64,000 nucleotides of DNA, from NCBI RefSeq assembly GCF_042665525.1, contig NZ_JBHTCQ010000004.1, forward strand, positions 248,001 through 312,000, in the 5' to 3' direction. The stretch is from Allobogoriella alba (GTDB lineage: Bacteria > Actinomycetota > Actinomycetes > Actinomycetales > Actinomycetaceae). The notes beneath the pieces were generated by a model. It was given only the letters and a program-made list of their open reading frames with translations, did no database searches and was not told the origin of the DNA. Below are positions 26,353 to 37,173 of the stretch, piece after piece. Position numbers and translations under genes: made by a program. The first letter of the stretch is position 1, and every line of letters starts with the position of its first letter.

Positions 26353-26502
26353 GGTGAGCGTACGGTCGGCACACCCAGTGGTCAAGCACGGATGCGGGCG
26401 GACCGGTCGAGCCAGGCCGGGCGGCGCACCTCGGCGCATACGATCCCGAGGGGACTCGTCGTGTCGTTCCCGGCGGCGAGACCAGGACTCGGGAGGCATC
26501 TG

Positions 26503-27504
26503 TTGGTCACGATGAACGATGTCGCACGCGCCGTCGGTGTCTCCGCGATGACGGTGTCCAACGTCGTCAACGGCCGTCCCGGCGTCGGCGAGGAGGTCCG
26601 GCGCCGCGTCGAGGCGGAGCTCGCCCGCTCCGGCTACCGCATGAACGTCTCGGCGCGGAACCTGCGCGCCGGCCGCAGCGGGGTCATCGGCCTGGCGGTC
26701 CCGACGTTGGACAGTGCGTACTTCGGGCACCTGGGCACGTTGGTCACCACGGCCGCAGCGGACCACGGCTACCGGGTCGTCGTCGAGGAGACCGGCGCGG
26801 GCGCCGAACGCGAGATGGCCGCCATCGCGCTCTCACGGGCGCTCGACTACGACGGACTGATCCTCAGCGCCGTGAGGCTCGAGGTCCACGAGCTGGGCAC
26901 CCCGCCGATCGTCCTGCTGGGTGAGCGCGAGCTGCACGCCGACATCGATCACATCACGCTGCCGAACCGCGCCGGCGCCAAGGCGGCGACCGAGCTGATG
27001 CTCGCGCGAGGCTGCCGCCGCATCGCCTTCGTCGGGGTCGACCCCGACGAGGCCGACGACACGCTGCGTCCACGGCTCGAGGGGTACGTCGCCGCACTGG
27101 ACCAGGCCGGGATCGCCGGTGACCCGGAACTGATCGTGCCGAGCCGGCCGCTGACCATGGCGGAGGGGCGGCGCAGCGCAGCCCGTCTCCGGGAGTCCGG
27201 CGCGGACGCGGCAGTCGTGGTCACCGACGAGCTGGCGATCGGCGTGCTCCGCGGTCTCGCAGACCACGGCCTGACGGCTCCCGACGACATCCTCCTCGCG
27301 GCGTTCGACGACATCCCCCAGGGCAAGTACACGATCCCGTCGATCACCACCGTCGCACCGGACCACGACTGGACCGCACGTCGCGCCGTCGAGCTGCTCG
27401 TCGCCCGGGTGGAGGGTGAGAGAAGCCCCGGCCGCCAGGAGGTCGCACCGTTCGAGCTCGTCGAGCGGGAGTCGACACGACCAGGTCCCCTGACGCGGGC
27501 GTGA
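26503..27504 (+). CDS. LacI-family transcriptional regulator of the arabinoside locus
   Basis: A 333-residue LacI protein with HTH MNDVARAVGVSAMTVSNVVN at the extreme N terminus and a full sugar-sensing domain (VVVTDELAIGVL, LAAFDDIPQGKYTIPSITTV). The TTG start at 26503 is chosen because GGGAGG ends 6 bases before it and it places the HTH at the usual position; the same frame is open back to 26392 but that would add 37 unneeded residues. It lies between the divergent importer and the arabinofuranosidase gene 43 bases downstream, so it probably controls both. Confidence 0.92.
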   Translation: MVTMNDVARAVGVSAMTVSNVVNGRPGVGEEVRRRVEAELARSGYRMNVSARNLRAGRSGVIGLAVPTLDSAYFGHLGTLVTTAAADHGYRVVVEETGAGAEREMAAIALSRALDYDGLILSAVRLEVHELGTPPIVLLGERELHADIDHITLPNRAGAKAATELMLARGCRRIAFVGVDPDEADDTLRPRLEGYVAALDQAGIAGDPELIVPSRPLTMAEGRRSAARLRESGADAAVVVTDELAIGVLRGLADHGLTAPDDILLAAFDDIPQGKYTIPSITTVAPDHDWTARRAVELLVARVEGERSPGRQEVAPFELVERESTRPGPLTRA

Positions 27505-27547
27505 AACCCTCGTCGCGGGCCATCGACCGCAACCATCAAGGAGAACC

Positions 27548-29068
<1,521 letters not shown>

Positions 29069-29085
29069 CCGGGCGGCCCGCGCGG

Positions 29086-30000
29086 TCAGCTCCGCTCGAC
29101 GGCGTACGTCACGGTCGTGGTGTGGCTCGCGCCGGGCTCCAGCACGATCCCGTCGTGCAGGACGTTGGCGGGTTCCACGCAGACCATGCCGGTCCAGTGC
29201 TCCTCGCCGAGGTCCGCCATGGCGGCGGCCTTGGCCGACCACGGGGACCACACGATCGTGCTGGCCGAGCCCTGCTTGGTGACGGTGAGCCGGCGGCCGA
29301 GGCCCGGATCGTGCACCGTGACGTCCGAGGTGGAGCCGTAGATCCGGTCGGTCTCCCCGGCGAAGGTCAGCTCACCACGTTGGGTGTGCGGGCCGGGCGT
29401 GCCGACCTTGTCGAGGTACGGCGCGCCGTCGAGGCCCGTGATCCGGACGTCCCGCACGTCCTGGACCGCCAGGTAGGCGTGCTGGGCCTCCTCGTAGGAG
29501 CGCACGTGCGCGGAGGTGTTCCGTGTGGTCACCGCGACCCGCAGGGTGCTGCCGAACCTCACCTGGCAGGTGAGCTCGAACGGGAACGGCCACACGTCGG
29601 TGCCCGGCAGCCCGGCGGCGTCCTCGTCGGTGAGCCGCAGGGTCAGCGCGACGTCGCCGTCGTCCTCGCGCGCCTCGAGCAGGGTGAAGTCCGCGAGCCG
29701 GGCGAAACCGTGCGCGGGCCGCATCTCCGGCTCCCGCCCGGGACCGAACCAGGGGAAGCAGAGCGGGATCCCGCCGCGGATGGCGGCATCCGGTTCGAAG
29801 CGCGCCCGCGGGCTGGTCCAGATCACCGGCGCGTGCCCGGCCGGCGTCCACCCGGTGACCTGGCCGCCGTGGAGGTAGACCTCCCCCGTGGCGCGCGCAG
29901 TCTCCACCCGCAGCACCGGCAGCCCGCCCTCGCCGTTCTCGAGCGTCACCCCGGCCGGCAGGCCGGGCACGTCGGGCAGAGGCGTCGTCGCAGGCACCAC
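29086..30000 (-). CDS. D-hexose-6-phosphate mutarotase / aldose 1-epimerase-like protein (YeaD family)
   Basis: A 304-residue galactose-mutarotase-fold protein of the glucose-6-phosphate 1-epimerase type. GGIPLCFPWFGPG and PAHGFARLADF (catalytic His) and the C-terminal CVEPANVLHDG (catalytic Glu) match the family. It interconverts sugar anomers in the cytoplasm. It converges with the arabinofuranosidase gene (18 bases between stops), so it is a neighbour rather than an operon member. No sign of secretion. Confidence 0.9.
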   Translation of the reverse strand: MVPATTPLPDVPGLPAGVTLENGEGGLPVLRVETARATGEVYLHGGQVTGWTPAGHAPVIWTSPRARFEPDAAIRGGIPLCFPWFGPGREPEMRPAHGFARLADFTLLEAREDDGDVALTLRLTDEDAAGLPGTDVWPFPFELTCQVRFGSTLRVAVTTRNTSAHVRSYEEAQHAYLAVQDVRDVRITGLDGAPYLDKVGTPGPHTQRGELTFAGETDRIYGSTSDVTVHDPGLGRRLTVTKQGSASTIVWSPWSAKAAAMADLGEEHWTGMVCVEPANVLHDGIVLEPGASHTTTVTYAVERS

Positions 30001-30004
30001 GAAC

Positions 30005-30472
30005 TCAGCCCTCCAGGCGCGGCGTGGTGCCGCGTTCGGCGTCCTCGTCCCGCTCGTCGATGAACGCCGCCAGGATCTCGGCGGAGAGCTCGTCGATCCG
30101 GTGGTCGACGTGCTTGCGCTCCCGGCGGGACGTCTTCTCGCTCATCGCCCCGAGCAGTGGCAGCGACGCCTCGATCCGGTCGAGCTGGTTGCGCCAGGCC
30201 TCGGCCCGGGCGCGCTCGGCCTCGTCGTCGGCGGAGGCGCGCAGGTAGGAGACCTGGTCGCGCAGCGCGGCGATCCGCAGCCGCAGTCCCTCCGGGCTGC
30301 GCCCCTTCCGGCGGGCCTCACCGAGCCGCTGCACCTGCTTCTCGACGGCGGCGAAGACCTCCGGGTTCTCCTTCCGGAGCTTCATCAACGTCGGACCGAC
30401 CGCCTGCACGACCTTCCAGACCGTCGGACCGGCCACCGCGGCGACCTTCACGATCGTGCCGAGCCGTCCCAT
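30005..30472 (-). CDS. Conserved hypothetical protein, helical (DUF6474-like)
   Basis: A 155-residue protein starting at the ATG at 30472, which has GGGAGGA upstream. It is largely alpha-helical and highly charged: an N-terminal moderately hydrophobic stretch (VKVAAVAGPTVWKVVQAVG), then KLRKENPEVFAAVEKQVQRL, a predicted coiled coil, and an acidic tail. It resembles an actinobacterial family recalled as DUF6474; function unknown. Its stop is 5 bases from the epimerase-like gene start, so the two are likely one transcript. Confidence 0.75.
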   Translation of the reverse strand: MGRLGTIVKVAAVAGPTVWKVVQAVGPTLMKLRKENPEVFAAVEKQVQRLGEARRKGRSPEGLRLRIAALRDQVSYLRASADDEAERARAEAWRNQLDRIEASLPLLGAMSEKTSRRERKHVDHRIDELSAEILAAFIDERDEDAERGTTPRLEG

Positions 30473-30553
30473 GCTTCCTCCCTTGCCGTGGCTCCCAGCG
30501 TGCCACGCCGGCGCCACGTAGGCTGGGTGCAGAACCCCCCGAGAGGATCCTGG

Positions 30554-31252
30554 ATGACCTCCCCTGCCCTCGACGAGCTGCGCGCCACCGCCGTGCTGCT
30601 CGACCTGGACGGAACGCTGACGGACTCGGCGCCCGCCATCACCGCGTCCATCGCCGAGACGCTCGCCACGTTCGGCTACCCCGCCCTCGACCCGGACACC
30701 ATGCTCCGGTTCGTCGGCCCACCCGTGCGCGAGGGCCTGCGCGAGATCGCCGGCGTAGCCGAGAGCGACATCGACGCGATGGTCGACGAGTACCGCGACC
30801 GGTACGGGCGCCGGATGCTCGACGTGCCGCTCTACCCGGGCATCCTCGAGCTCGTCCGGTCCTGGCACGCCGCGGGGGTGCCGCTCGCCGTGGCGACAGC
30901 GAAGCCGCAGCACATGGCCGAGCCCGTCCTCGAGCACGTCGGCCTGACGCCGTACTTCACGGCGATCTGCGGGGCGCCGCCGGAGGAACGGCACGACATC
31001 CCCGGGATCGAGGTCAAGGCCGGTGTCATCGCGCGCGCCCTCGCCGAGCTGGCCGCGGCCGGCGCCGATCTCACCCACGCGGTGATGGTCGGCGACCGGC
31101 ACCACGACGTCGCCGGTGCCGCGGCCAACGGGATCGCCGTCGTGCTCGCCGCCTGGGGCTACGGACGCCCCGGCGAGGAGGCCGGAGCGGCTGCGGTCGT
31201 CGGCTCCAGCGCCGAGCTCGCCACGCTGCTCGGGGCGCGCCTCGCCTCATGA
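30554..31252 (+). CDS. HAD-superfamily hydrolase (phosphoglycolate phosphatase-like)
   Basis: A 232-residue HAD phosphatase. Motif I is LLDLDGTLTDS, motif II AVATAKP, motif III a Lys before GVIARAL, and motif IV VGDRHHDVAGA. A helical cap domain between motifs I and II suggests phosphoglycolate-phosphatase/PpaX-like subfamily and small sugar or nucleotide phosphates as substrates. ATG at 30554 with GAGAGGA; its stop overlaps the kinase gene that follows (ATGA at 31249). Confidence 0.88.
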   Translation: MTSPALDELRATAVLLDLDGTLTDSAPAITASIAETLATFGYPALDPDTMLRFVGPPVREGLREIAGVAESDIDAMVDEYRDRYGRRMLDVPLYPGILELVRSWHAAGVPLAVATAKPQHMAEPVLEHVGLTPYFTAICGAPPEERHDIPGIEVKAGVIARALAELAAAGADLTHAVMVGDRHHDVAGAAANGIAVVLAAWGYGRPGEEAGAAAVVGSSAELATLLGARLAS

Positions 31253-32196
31253 GCGGACCGGAGATCACCCCGGCCCTGGCCTCCCAGATCGGCCGGACGG
31301 CCGACGGCGCGGCCTGGCTGGAGCGGCTCCCCGGGCTCGTCGCGGACGCCCGCTCCCGGTGGGGACTGAGCCTCGGGTCGCCGTTCACCGACGGAAGCGC
31401 CGGCTGGACCGCGCCGGGCCGTACCGCGGACGGTGAGGACGTCGTCGTCAAGATCTCCTTCCCGCACGAGGAGGCCGTGGCCGAGGTGGACGGCCTGCGG
31501 ATCTGGTCCGGCCGCGGCGGACCCGAGCTGCTCGACCACCACCGCGAGTCCTGGTCCCTGCTGCTGCGTCGCGTCCGCCCGGGCCACGTGCTCGAGGCGG
31601 ACCACGAGCTCGGACAGCGGCGGCCCGAGGATCGGCTCGAGGTCGCCAGCGAGCTGCTCGGCCGCCTGCACGCCGCCGCGCCCGGGTCCGCCGAGCTGCC
31701 GGAGCTGGCCGACTACACGGCACGCCTCGCGGGACTGCTGCGTGAGCGTGCCGGGCGGCACGCCGCCTCGCTCGAGGCGGACCCCGGGCTGCTCGCCGAG
31801 GCCGCCCATCTCCTCGAGGTCCTGCCCGCCGAGAGGGCCGGCACGGTGGTGCACGGCGACTTCAACCCGGGCAACCTGCTGGCCGAGGACCGCGACGGCC
31901 GCCGCGGCTGGGTGGCGATCGACCCCAAGCCGATGCTCGGCGACCCGGCGTACGACCCGGTGCCGCTCATCGCGCAGGTGGCCGACCCGTTCCGCGAGGA
32001 GGACGTCACCGGGCTGCTCCGGGCGCGAACCGCCGTGGTGTGCGGCGCCACCGGACTGGATCCGGCGCGTGTGGCCGCCTGGGGACTCGCGCGGATGGTC
32101 GAGTCGGCGCTCTGGCTGGCCGAGGAGGTCGCCGACCGGGACGGGGCGCTGAATCAGCTGCGTGAGGCGAGGGAGTGGTCGCGCCTAGCGGTGTGA
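31249..32196 (+). CDS. APH(6)/hydroxyurea-type phosphotransferase family protein
   Basis: A 315-residue small-molecule kinase of the aminoglycoside/hydroxyurea antibiotic resistance family (PF04655-like). The Brenner motif is VVHGDFNPGNLLAE and the metal-binding block VAIDPKPMLGDPAYD. Family members include streptomycin 6-phosphotransferase, but many housekeeping homologues exist, and translational coupling to a HAD phosphatase suggests metabolite handling rather than acquired resistance. Residues 1-90 form the variable N lobe with VVVKISFPHEEAV (ATP-binding Lys). Confidence 0.85.
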   Translation: MSGPEITPALASQIGRTADGAAWLERLPGLVADARSRWGLSLGSPFTDGSAGWTAPGRTADGEDVVVKISFPHEEAVAEVDGLRIWSGRGGPELLDHHRESWSLLLRRVRPGHVLEADHELGQRRPEDRLEVASELLGRLHAAAPGSAELPELADYTARLAGLLRERAGRHAASLEADPGLLAEAAHLLEVLPAERAGTVVHGDFNPGNLLAEDRDGRRGWVAIDPKPMLGDPAYDPVPLIAQVADPFREEDVTGLLRARTAVVCGATGLDPARVAAWGLARMVESALWLAEEVADRDGALNQLREAREWSRLAV

Positions 32197-32224
32197 CCAG
32201 CGGCCGTGGTGCACACTTGCCTCG

Positions 32225-33625
32225 ATGGCGGAGAAGCAGAACCCACGGCGGCTGCTGAGCCGGGTAGGCCGGCAGATCAGTCGCGTGCGGCAGCGCGTCC
32301 GCCCGTTGCGCACCACGTCCGTGGACCAGATCGTCTCCCCCACCTTGCTGGTCCCGACGACCACGGCGTCCTCGCCCGGCTCGACCGGGCGCGGCTTCCG
32401 GCCTTCTCGGGCTTCACAGCCGAGCGTGCGCCGCATGCCGGACCGCGCGGTGCACGTCGATGCCGCGCCCGACGGCGTCCCGCGCTGGATCCGCACCTAC
32501 GGGACGGCGGCGTGGTTCCTCATCGGCATCGTCATCGTCGTGGGCATGGTCGTCTTTGCCACGGCCCGCATCCAGATGGTGTTCATCGCGGTCTTCCTGG
32601 CGCTGGTGATCACCTCGGTGCTCTACCCGATCGTCAGCGGCCTGGCCCGCTGGATGCCCCGCCCGCTCGCCGTCGTCATCTCGCTGCTCGGGTCGTTCCT
32701 GGTCATCGCCGGACTGCTGACCTACGTCGTCTCCTCTGTGGTCGGGCAGTGGGCGACGTTGGCGGACGAGTTCCAGGACGGCATGCAGACCATCCTGGAC
32801 TCCACGCTCACCTTCCTCGAAGAGGGGCCGCTGCCCGTCCACGTCACCCAGGCGGAGATCTACGACGCGATCAACAGCGCGGTCGCCGAGGGCACGCGAT
32901 GGGTGCGGGAGAACGCCGGGAACATCGCGACCGAGGTGCTCAACAACGCAGGTGCGGTCGCGCTCGTCTTCATGATCCTCGCCCTGAGCCTGTTCCTCAC
33001 GGTCTTCTTCCTCGCCCGTGGGGAGTGGATGTGGCTGTGGTTCCTCAACCAGCTGCCCGCGAAGAACCGCCCCAAGGCCCACCTCGCCGCCACGGCCGGC
33101 TGGTACACGTTCTCCGGCTACGCGCGCGGAACGGCCATCGTGGCTTTCGCCGACGGCGTCATGGCGTTCGTGCTGCTCACGATCGTCGGCGTCCCGCTCG
33201 CCGCTCCGCTCGCGGTCCTGGTGTTCATCGGTGCCTTCATCCCACTCATCGGCGCACCGCTCGCCATGATCATCGCCGGCGTCGTCGCGCTGGCGGCGGG
33301 CGGGTTCCTGGACTTCGTCATCGTCGTCCTCGGGATCGCGCTGATCGGTCAGATCGAGGGCCACATCCTGCAACCGCTGGTGATGGGCAAGCAGGTCTCG
33401 CTGCACCCGGTGATCGTGGCGGTCGGCGTCACGGCGGGAACGTTCCTCGCCGGCCTCATCGGCGCCATCATCGCCATCCCGGTGCTCGCGGTGACGTGGG
33501 CGGTCTACGCCGCGATACGACAGGTCGACCCACCACTGAAGGACCTGCCCAAGGTGGACAGACGCCGCCTCCTGGAGAAGGACGACGAGGAACGCACCGC
33601 CGAGAGGTCCGTCGCGGCCGAGTGA
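32225..33625 (+). CDS. AI-2E family transporter (PerM/YhhT-like)
   Basis: A 466-residue membrane protein of the AI-2E/PerM family with about eight helices. A basic, low-complexity 95-residue cytoplasmic N terminus is followed by paired helices (WFLIGIVIVVGMVVF), a long extracytoplasmic loop, then the conserved FIGAFIPLIGAPLA and IEGHILQPLVMG blocks. Members export autoinducer-like or other small solutes, some acting as sodium antiporters; the solute cannot be assigned. It converges with dnaE2 with 21 bases between them. Confidence 0.9.
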   Translation: MAEKQNPRRLLSRVGRQISRVRQRVRPLRTTSVDQIVSPTLLVPTTTASSPGSTGRGFRPSRASQPSVRRMPDRAVHVDAAPDGVPRWIRTYGTAAWFLIGIVIVVGMVVFATARIQMVFIAVFLALVITSVLYPIVSGLARWMPRPLAVVISLLGSFLVIAGLLTYVVSSVVGQWATLADEFQDGMQTILDSTLTFLEEGPLPVHVTQAEIYDAINSAVAEGTRWVRENAGNIATEVLNNAGAVALVFMILALSLFLTVFFLARGEWMWLWFLNQLPAKNRPKAHLAATAGWYTFSGYARGTAIVAFADGVMAFVLLTIVGVPLAAPLAVLVFIGAFIPLIGAPLAMIIAGVVALAAGGFLDFVIVVLGIALIGQIEGHILQPLVMGKQVSLHPVIVAVGVTAGTFLAGLIGAIIAIPVLAVTWAVYAAIRQVDPPLKDLPKVDRRRLLEKDDEERTAERSVAAE

Positions 33626-33646
33626 GGCCGAGGACCGGGGACCGGA

Positions 33647-36600
33647 TCACCCGAAGTCCCGCGAGCGAGAGGGCACCAGGAGGCTGAGCGGCTCCAGCCC
33701 GTCGGCCACGAGGTTGGTCACGCCGTCGCCCCGTTCGAGCGTGCCACGGACCACGAGGGCTGCCGAGGTGCGTGCCACCTTCCGGTGACGCGCCCACAGA
33801 CCGGCGGAGCAGACGACGTTGAGCAGCCCGGTCTCGTCCTCCAACGACAGGAACGTCACCCCGCCCGCGGTACCGGGACGCTGCCGGTGGGTGACCACCC
33901 CGCCGACCCGCAGCCGCTCCCCCGGCGGCCGGCCCGCCAGGTCCGCGATGCGCAGCACGCCGGCGGCGTCCAGGTCGGCCCGCCGGAACTGGGTGGGAAA
34001 GGTTCCCGGCGAGACGCCGGTCGCCCACACGTCGGCGACGGCGGCCTCCACGTCGGCCATCGCAGGCAGCGTGGGCGGATCCACCCCGACGGCGGTCATC
34101 GGGAGCGGCGGCTGGTACCAGCTCGCGCTCCGCTCGTCCCTCACTCGCGCTCGTCGCCGGCCGGGCTCCATCTGGCCGCTCCTCGCGCTCCGTTCGTCCC
34201 TCACTCGCGCTCGTCGCCGGCCGGGCTCCATCTGGCCGCTCCTCGCGCTCCGTTCGTCCCTCACTCGCGCTCGTCGCCGGCCGTGCTCCCCCGCGACGGC
34301 TCCCGCCACCCACAGCGCCTCCCGACGCTCCAGGCCGAAGCAGCGCAGCGCACCGGCGGTGGCGAGCGACTCGAGCTGGGCGGCGGTGAGCTCCACGCGC
34401 CGCGCCAGGTCGGCGAGGTCGGCGTACGGTCCGCCGTCGTCCCGCTCGGCGACGATGCGCTCGGCCGTCTTCTCCCCCACCCCGCGCACCGGTGCCAGAC
34501 CGAGCCGGACCGCGAGGTCGGGGTCGGGGTGGACCAGGCCGGCAACCTCAGGGATGGCCGGGCGGCGCGCGGCCTCGGCCCGCAGCTCGGGCGTGGAGAG
34601 GGCCTGCACCGACGCCTGGACCTCGGAGGCGTTCACGTCCGCCCGCAGCACCGCGACGCCGTGGCGGCGGGCGTCGGCGACGAGCGACTGCGGCGAGTAG
34701 AACCCCATCGGCTGGGCGGCGAGGATCGCCGCATAGAACGCCTCGGGATGGTGGACCTTGAGCCAGGAGCTGGCGTAGACGAGGTAGGCGAAGGAGAAGG
34801 AGTGGGACTCCGGGAAGCCGAAGTCCGCGAACGCCTTGAGCTTGTCGTAGATCTGCTCGGCGATGTCCGGGCCGATGCCGTTGCGGGCCATGCCCTCCAG
34901 CAGCCGGCCGTGCAACGCCTCCATCCGCTCGTCCGACCGCTTCGCCCCCATGGCCTTGCGGAGCTGGTCCGCCTCGGCGGGGCTGAACCCGGCGACGTCG
35001 ACGGCGATCTGCATGAGCTGCTCCTGGAACAGCGGGACACCGAGGGTCTTGGACAGGGCCGGCTCGAGCAGGGGGTGGAGGTAGGTGACGGGCTGGCGGC
35101 GCCGCCTGCGCTCCAAGTAGGGGTTGACCGAGTCGCCCTGGATGGGGCCCGGGCGGATGAGTGCGACCTCGACGACGATGTCGTAGAAGTTCTCCGGCCG
35201 CAGCCGCGGCAGGGTGGCCATCTGGGCGCGGGACTCGACCTGGAAGACACCGACCGTGTCCGCGGCCTGCAGCAGTGCGTAGACCGCGGGGTCCTCCTGC
35301 GGGAGCGAGTGCAGCCCGAGCTCCGGTTCGCCGGGTCCCCGGTGGGCGTTGACCGACGCGAACGCCAGGCGCAGCGCGGTGAGCATCCCGAGGCCGAGCA
35401 GATCGAACTTGACCAGGCCGGCGTCGGCGCAGTCGTCCTTGTCCCACTGCAGGACGGTCCGGCCCTCCATGGTGGCCCACTCGACCGGACAGACCTCGAT
35501 GACCGGCCGGTCGCACAGCACCATGCCGCCGGAATGAATACCCAGGTGCCGAGGCAGCCTCAGCATCCGGTCGGCCACGTCGATGACCGGTTCCGGGATG
35601 CCGGCGATGTCGTCGGCCGGCCCAGGTGCCTGCCCGTCGCGGGTCTTCGGGCCGGACGGGGCGGGCTCGGCGTGCGTGCGGAGCGAGCCCCACCGTTCGA
35701 TGCTCTTGGACCATGCGTCCTGCTGGCCGACGTCGTAGCCGAAGGCACGGGCGGCGTCCCGCACGGCCGACTTCGGCCGGTAGGAGATGACGTTGGCGAC
35801 CTGGGCGGCGTGGGTGCGCCCGTACCGGGTGTAGACGTGCTGGATGACCTCCTCGCGCCGCTTGGACTCGATGTCGAGATCGATGTCGGGCGGTCCGGAG
35901 CGGCCCGGAGACAGGAACCGCTCGAACAGCAACCGGTGGGTGACGGCGTCGACTGCGGTGATGCCGAGCGCGAAGCAGACGGCCGAGTTCGCGGCCGACC
36001 CGCGACCCTGGCACAGGATGCCCTGGCTGCGGCAGAAGTCCACGATCTCGTGGACGATGAGGAAGTAGCCGGGGAACCCCAGGTCGGTGATGATCGCCAG
36101 CTCGTGCTCGATCATCTCGTAGGCACCGGGTACCCGTTCGGCCTCCCGCGGCCCGTACCGCTCGGCCGCCCCGCGGTAGGTGAGCTCACGCAGCCAGCTG
36201 GCCTCGGTGTGCCCGTCTGGTACGGGGTACGGCGGCAGGTTCGGGGCGACGAGCTGGAGGTCGAAGGCGCACTCCGCGCCCAGTGCCGCCGCGTTCGGCA
36301 CGGCCTGCGGGTGACGATGGTGGCGGGCGGCCATCTCGGCCCCGGAGCGCAGATGGGCGGGAGCAGCGGGCAGCCAGCCGTCGATCTCCTCCAGCGAGGC
36401 CCGGGCGCGGGTGGCGGCGAGGACGTCGGCCAGGCGCTGGTCGGCGGGCCGAGCGCAGTGCACCGCTCCGGTGGCCACCAGCGGCAGGCCGGCGTCCCGG
36501 GCCAGCTCCGCCAGGGCGTCGTTCCGGGTCGCGTCCAGGGGAGAACCGGTGTCGGTGATCTCGACGGCGACGTTGTCCCGTCCGAAGAGGGTGACCAGGC

Positions 36601-37144
36601 GGTCCAGCTCACGACGGGCTGCCTCGCCGTCGAGCGTCCCGACGGCGGAGGGGGCACCTTCCAGCGCTTGCCGCACCGCTCCCTTGCGGCAACCGGTGAG
36701 GACCAGCCACTCCCCTCCGGCGTCGGAGGCGACCTCCTCGAGAGTGATGGACATGCGTCCCTTGACGCCGGAGTCGAGATGACCGCGCGCGAGGGTGCGG
36801 GACAGCCGGCCGTAGCCGGCGGGGCTCCTGGCGAGAACGAGCAGGTGGGTGCCGTCCGGGTCGGGGATGCCGCTCATCCCGGGAGTCCCGCCCGGGCCCT
36901 CGTGGGCGCCGGCCCGTCCCGAGGTGCCGAGGTTGAGCTCGGCGCCGAGCACGGTGGGCAGGCCGAGAGTCCGGGCCGCCTCGGCGAGGCGCACGACGCC
37001 GTAGAGACCGTCGTGGTCGGTCAGCGCGAGGGCGCTCAGGCGCAGTCGGGCCGCCTCGGCGGCGAGCTCCTCGGGGAGGTTCGCGCCGTCGAGGAAGCTG
37101 AAGGCCGAGTGCGCGTGCAGCTCGGCGTACGGGACGACGGGCAC
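33647..37144 (-). CDS. dnaE2: Error-prone DNA polymerase III alpha subunit DnaE2
   Basis: This protein of about 1165 residues is the SOS translesion polymerase of the actinobacterial mutasome. The PHP domain starts at once (PYAELHAHSAFSFLDGAN, His10/His12). The C-family catalytic aspartates are in PPDIDLDIES (near 421-423) and VKFDLLGLGM (near 580). A helix-hairpin-helix and an OB fold follow. The GTG at 37144 is chosen because a perfect LexA box lies only 12 bases upstream; a frame to 37312 would run through that box. Odd feature: between the HhH region and the OB fold, residues encoded at 34122-34284 are an in-frame array of 20-residue Arg-rich repeats. It acts with ImuA' and ImuB, encoded at 43.2-45.7 kb. 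Confidence 0.95.
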   Translation of the reverse strand: MPVVPYAELHAHSAFSFLDGANLPEELAAEAARLRLSALALTDHDGLYGVVRLAEAARTLGLPTVLGAELNLGTSGRAGAHEGPGGTPGMSGIPDPDGTHLLVLARSPAGYGRLSRTLARGHLDSGVKGRMSITLEEVASDAGGEWLVLTGCRKGAVRQALEGAPSAVGTLDGEAARRELDRLVTLFGRDNVAVEITDTGSPLDATRNDALAELARDAGLPLVATGAVHCARPADQRLADVLAATRARASLEEIDGWLPAAPAHLRSGAEMAARHHRHPQAVPNAAALGAECAFDLQLVAPNLPPYPVPDGHTEASWLRELTYRGAAERYGPREAERVPGAYEMIEHELAIITDLGFPGYFLIVHEIVDFCRSQGILCQGRGSAANSAVCFALGITAVDAVTHRLLFERFLSPGRSGPPDIDLDIESKRREEVIQHVYTRYGRTHAAQVANVISYRPKSAVRDAARAFGYDVGQQDAWSKSIERWGSLRTHAEPAPSGPKTRDGQAPGPADDIAGIPEPVIDVADRMLRLPRHLGIHSGGMVLCDRPVIEVCPVEWATMEGRTVLQWDKDDCADAGLVKFDLLGLGMLTALRLAFASVNAHRGPGEPELGLHSLPQEDPAVYALLQAADTVGVFQVESRAQMATLPRLRPENFYDIVVEVALIRPGPIQGDSVNPYLERRRRRQPVTYLHPLLEPALSKTLGVPLFQEQLMQIAVDVAGFSPAEADQLRKAMGAKRSDERMEALHGRLLEGMARNGIGPDIAEQIYDKLKAFADFGFPESHSFSFAYLVYASSWLKVHHPEAFYAAILAAQPMGFYSPQSLVADARRHGVAVLRADVNASEVQASVQALSTPELRAEAARRPAIPEVAGLVHPDPDLAVRLGLAPVRGVGEKTAERIVAERDDGGPYADLADLARRVELTAAQLESLATAGALRCFGLERREALWVAGAVAGEHGRRRARVRDERSARSGQMEPGRRRARVRDERSARSGQMEPGRRRARVRDERSASWYQPPLPMTAVGVDPPTLPAMADVEAAVADVWATGVSPGTFPTQFRRADLDAAGVLRIADLAGRPPGERLRVGGVVTHRQRPGTAGGVTFLSLEDETGLLNVVCSAGLWARHRKVARTSAALVVRGTLERGDGVTNLVADGLEPLSLLVPSRSRDFG
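34122..34284. repeat. 60-bp tandem repeat array inside dnaE2
   Basis: Two identical 60-base units (34141-34200 and 34201-34260) are flanked by partial copies, so a 42-base core occurs three times. One base differs in the first copy (CGCTCG versus CGTTCG). Being a multiple of three, the units keep the frame and encode GRRRARVRDERSARSGQMEP repeatedly. The composition, with many GAGCG-like words, resembles intergenic extragenic-palindrome repeats of actinobacteria that have entered a linker. Confidence 0.95.
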
Positions 37145-37156
37145 ACCACGAGCATA

Positions 37157-37172
37157 TCGAACCTGTGTTCGA
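37157..37172. promoter_or_regulatory. LexA (SOS) box upstream of dnaE2
   Basis: TCGAACCTGTGTTCGA fits the actinobacterial LexA consensus TCGAAC-N4-GTTCGA exactly, with an added A/T pair outside. It lies 12 bases before the dnaE2 GTG, so LexA would cover the core promoter, and the leader must be very short. Confidence 0.95.
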
Positions 37173-37173
37173 T

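Noticed and set aside
31249..32196. Acquired streptomycin resistance gene
   Set aside because: The family match is real, but coupling to a HAD phosphatase, native codon use and absence of mobile elements favour a housekeeping kinase.
34122..34284. CRISPR-like array
   Set aside because: The repeats are directly adjacent with identical inter-repeat bases, lie in frame inside dnaE2 and have no cas genes nearby, so they are tandem units and not repeat-spacer pairs.
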